Assembly: GCA_964529305.1 (NCBI GenBank)
Contig: CAZGUX010000257.1
Span: 1-64,000, forward strand
Reading direction: 5' to 3'
From: CAZGUX01 sp964529305
GTDB lineage: Bacteria; Acidobacteriota; Terriglobia; Bryobacterales; Bryobacteraceae
DNA: 64,000 bases
Shown here: in pieces, positions 61,905 through 64,000 of the stretch
Layout: each line of letters opens with the position of its first letter
How positions within the stretch are numbered: the first letter of the stretch is position 1
Translations under genes and position numbers: made by a program
The notes under the pieces: generated by a model
Database searches by the model: none
The model's input: the letters and a program-made list of their open reading frames with translations, nothing else
Told to the model about the DNA's origin: nothing

Positions 61905-63055
61905 CGAATCGCCAACTCCGGCGTGTCGATCCATTGCTGCCCCCGCAGCCGCGACTCCAGTCCGAACAGCAGGATCCCGGTCGCCACCAGCGTCCGCTCG
62001 ATCTGCGGGTTCGGCGGCGTGCGGGTCAGCACCAGCTCTTCAAAATCGCGAACCATGAAACTCCAGTGGTTGTGCACGTAGATCTGAATGTAGAAACACG
62101 ACGACAGCGGCTTGGGATTGCCCCGTTCCCGCGCGGCAAACAGATAGTCGCGGGTCGATCCGTCCAGGTTCAACACCACCGCCTTGAGACCGTCGCGGTA
62201 ACGGACCTGGATTGCCTGCGGCGGAGTCCTGGATGCGGCGGGCGCCGGATTGATCCGCCGGGAGAGCGCCGAATCCAGCAGGTCGCGCGACCACTCGCCG
62301 CGTTCCGCGAGTTTCCACACCTCGTCGCCTTCCACGCACCGGACGGCCGCTACGCCCGATTCTCCCCCGGACCGACGGTCCACCATCGATTGCATCAGTT
62401 CAATGGCATGGTAGGCGTGCTCTTCCAGATCGCTGAAGGAGACCGCCATTGCCTCGTCCAGTTTGACGCCTCCCGGAAGATTCAAAGGCGGCCGGCGCCA
62501 GGTCAGCGGCAGCGTCGACCCGCACATGAACGCAATCCGCATCCGCCGCACCGTGTCGTACATCTTCACGGCGTCGGGCCACTCGTACGCGAAGTACTTG
62601 TCGTTGAACACCGGCACGACCCGCCCGTCTTGCGCGAACACGCGGGTGACCTCCTCGAAGCGTTTCCAGCGCGGATACATGAAGTTCCCGCGCGGCGTGC
62701 GCGGGTAGTCGCCGTGCTCGCCGATGATCGCGACGCCGTCCACCGCCAGTTCCTTCCCTCCCAGGCGTAGCGCTTCGGCCACCGTGGGATAGATCTTGAC
62801 GCCGTACTCTTCCGCCTGTTCCCGGGCCATGTCGTTCACGGGAAACTGATCGACATAGAACGAAGCGACCTCGACCCGGGGACGGTGACTGGCGCCGTTC
62901 AGCCGATATCCTTCCAACAGGCGCCCCATGAACACGTCGGCGTGGGAGTTCGGGAAATACGCGTTCAGAATACAGGCGACACGGGGTTTCTTAGCCGGCG
63001 CTTCGGCGGCGGCGAGGGGAGCGCACGACGCGAGCAGAACGTCACGACGAGTCAT
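61898..63055 (-). CDS. exported protein of unknown function with Tat-like leader
   Basis: A 385-residue protein from ATG 63055 with a leader (TRRDVLLASCAPLAAAEA). The body has the repeated folds VACILNAYFPNSHADVFMGRLLEGY, VDGVAIIGEHGDYP and VFNDKYFAYEWPDAVKMY, suggesting a Rossmann-like or periplasmic-binding-protein-like domain (about 25-250) and a second domain after 260. Proteins of this kind are frequent and uncharacterised in Acidobacteria and Planctomycetes. The frame extends upstream to 63571 but is antisense to the next genes, so that part is rejected. Confidence 0.75.
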   Translation of the reverse strand: MTRRDVLLASCAPLAAAEAPAKKPRVACILNAYFPNSHADVFMGRLLEGYRLNGASHRPRVEVASFYVDQFPVNDMAREQAEEYGVKIYPTVAEALRLGGKELAVDGVAIIGEHGDYPRTPRGNFMYPRWKRFEEVTRVFAQDGRVVPVFNDKYFAYEWPDAVKMYDTVRRMRIAFMCGSTLPLTWRRPPLNLPGGVKLDEAMAVSFSDLEEHAYHAIELMQSMVDRRSGGESGVAAVRCVEGDEVWKLAERGEWSRDLLDSALSRRINPAPAASRTPPQAIQVRYRDGLKAVVLNLDGSTRDYLFAARERGNPKPLSSCFYIQIYVHNHWSFMVRDFEELVLTRTPPNPQIERTLVATGILLFGLESRLRGQQWIDTPELAIRY

Positions 63056-63091
63056 CAGGCCGCCAACTGTTATAGCAGAGTGCTTCCTGGT

Positions 63092-63475
63092 ATGCTGAAG
63101 CAGATGGCAAACAGCATTGTCGAAGGCGGAAAGCGCTTTCTGCTGTGGGAGTTCAGCCGCGGTTCCTGGCAGTACGACGTCATGGTGGGAGCCGTGCTGG
63201 TATTCGTGTTTCTCACTCCGCGCGAATGGTTTCGCGATCAGCCGCGGATGATCAACCCGAGCAGCATCGTAAAACTGCCCGCGGAGCGGGGGACCGAGTC
63301 TTACTGGCTCGACCAGGCGCTGCTGCCCGCCGGTTCGGAAGGTCAGATCACCGCAAAAGCCGCGGACGTCCTTGCGGCCCGGATCGGCCGGAAACCGGTG
63401 GTGCTCCATGTCCAGGCAATTCGGGACGAAGCCGAGAACGAACTCAAAGGCTACCTGGTGTTGACCCGTCCCTGA
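63092..63475 (+). CDS. single-pass membrane protein of unknown function
   Basis: A 127-residue protein with one membrane segment (about 28-45, YDVMVGAVLVFVFLTPREW) and a periplasmic C-terminal region (about 46-127) that ends ELKGYLVLTRP, a compact alpha/beta pattern. An alternative start at 63104 (MANS) would remove four residues. The LolA-like gene follows after 53 bases, so both may be cotranscribed and linked to the envelope. Confidence 0.75.
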   Translation: MLKQMANSIVEGGKRFLLWEFSRGSWQYDVMVGAVLVFVFLTPREWFRDQPRMINPSSIVKLPAERGTESYWLDQALLPAGSEGQITAKAADVLAARIGRKPVVLHVQAIRDEAENELKGYLVLTRP

Positions 63476-63528
63476 GACGGTGTACACCATCCGAAACGCG
63501 CTTCGTCGAACCAGTTGAGGGTGTTCCT

Positions 63529-64000
63529 GTGAACTTGCGCCCCGTTGCCCTGACCCTGCTCGTGATCGCATCCGGCGCCGCGGCGCCCTCCGACGCCATC
63601 CTCGCCAAGATGGATGGCGCCGCCGTCGTGTTTCGCGCCATGAGCGCCGACATCCGCAAGACGCTCCATACCCACGTCATCAACAGCGATGACACGGAAG
63701 AGGGCAAGGTGTTGGTGCGCCGCTCCAACAAGGGATTGCGCATGCTCACCGAACTCGTAAAACCGGACCCGAAGACGGCGACCTTCGAAGGCGGCAAGAT
63801 TGAACTCTTCTATCCCAAGCTCAACAAGGTGGAGGAATACAACGTCGGCAAGAGCCGCGGCGTGGTGGAACAGTTCTTCCTGCTCGGATTCGGCATGCCC
63901 CGCAAGGACCTGGAGCGCGACTATCGCATCGCGGTCGCGGGCGAAGAAACCGTGGAGGGCCGAAAGACCGTCCGGTTGGAACTGACCCCCAAGTCCGAGG
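63529..64000 (+). CDS. LolA-like outer-membrane lipoprotein carrier, 5' part
   Basis: A frame starting at GTG 63529 (GAGGG about 10 bases upstream) and still open at the window end; 157 codons are visible. A signal peptide (VALTLLVIASGAAAPSDA) leads into LVRRSNKGLRMLTELVKPDP, FEGGKIELFYPKLNKVEEYNV and FFLLGFGMP, the U-shaped beta-sheet of LolA/LolB-like proteins (the GxxM.....pdp and yyP..n.v.ey motifs). It may shuttle lipoproteins or act in a related pathway. Confidence 0.8.
   Translation, partial: MNLRPVALTLLVIASGAAAPSDAILAKMDGAAVVFRAMSADIRKTLHTHVINSDDTEEGKVLVRRSNKGLRMLTELVKPDPKTATFEGGKIELFYPKLNKVEEYNVGKSRGVVEQFFLLGFGMPRKDLERDYRIAVAGEETVEGRKTVRLELTPKSE

Noticed and set aside
63055..63571. 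Upstream extension of the 61898-63055 protein to 63571
   Set aside because: The extra 172 residues are antisense to the 63092 and 63529 genes. The Tat-like leader at 63055 gives a natural start.

Overview
The window is a 64 kb, GC-rich, densely coded piece of bacterial chromosome. The best fit is a member of the Acidobacteriota (Bryobacter/Solibacter-like). This is inferred from the mix of very large TonB-dependent receptors with an N-terminal carboxypeptidase-regulatory-like domain, an ECF sigma factor next to a Ser/Thr kinase with WD40 repeats, a PEP-CTERM protein beside a TPR protein, DUF1080 and GH2 enzymes, and many Tat- or Sec-exported enzymes. No rRNA or ribosomal protein is present to prove it.

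Layout. 1-543: an imperfect 272-bp tandem duplication studded with eight copies of a 13-nt palindrome. 0.6-3.1 kb: SDR oxidoreductase, radical SAM/SPASM enzyme, rhamnose mutarotase. 3.2-7.8 kb: a secreted protein plus CHASE2 sensor pair, convergent with a caspase plus secreted-protein pair. 8.2-13.2 kb: a large TonB-dependent receptor and an exported enolase-superfamily enzyme. 13.3-15.8 kb: a small accessory cluster with MazEF, then a HipA-like kinase translationally coupled to a HIRAN protein. 16.3-21.8 kb: M48 protease/DUF898 pair, MtaB tRNA-modifying enzyme, S9 peptidase. 21.9-24.5 kb: sialidase-like protein plus SSS symporter. 24.6-30.3 kb: two-component system, J-domain protein, homoserine dehydrogenase with a methyltransferase, small secreted protein. 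30.5-36.9 kb: gamma-glutamyltransferase, a sulfatase remnant, a DUF5666-like protein and a second TonB-dependent receptor. 37-43.8 kb: an orphan HicB-like gene, a CsgG-like relic, secreted unknowns, and an ECF sigma/kinase/WD40 operon whose kinase gene is split by an apparent one-base insertion. 44-47.2 kb: the conserved rpoN-hpf-rapZ block. 47.3-53.9 kb: DUF1080, a membrane protein with a long disordered region, a CBM9-like protein, a TPR protein and a PEP-CTERM protein. 54-64 kb: tRNA-Arg, CYTH protein, a DadA-like oxidase, a second orphan HicB-like gene missed by ordinary ORF calling, MBL hydrolase, aldo/keto reductase, GH2, a 2OG oxygenase, a DUF104 antitoxin with a truncated MazF, exported unknowns and the start of a LolA-like gene.

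The genes suggest a heterotroph that scavenges polymers: it exports glycosidases, peptidases and sugar-acid enzymes, takes up products through outer-membrane receptors and a sodium symporter, and regulates with two-component, ECF/STPK and sigma-54 systems. The most unusual parts are the split HipA/HIRAN module beside MazEF, the CHASE2-caspase locus with overlapping convergent genes, and several decaying genes (sulfatase, CsgG, MazF, kinase-WD40). All functions are read from motifs by eye; no database search was run.
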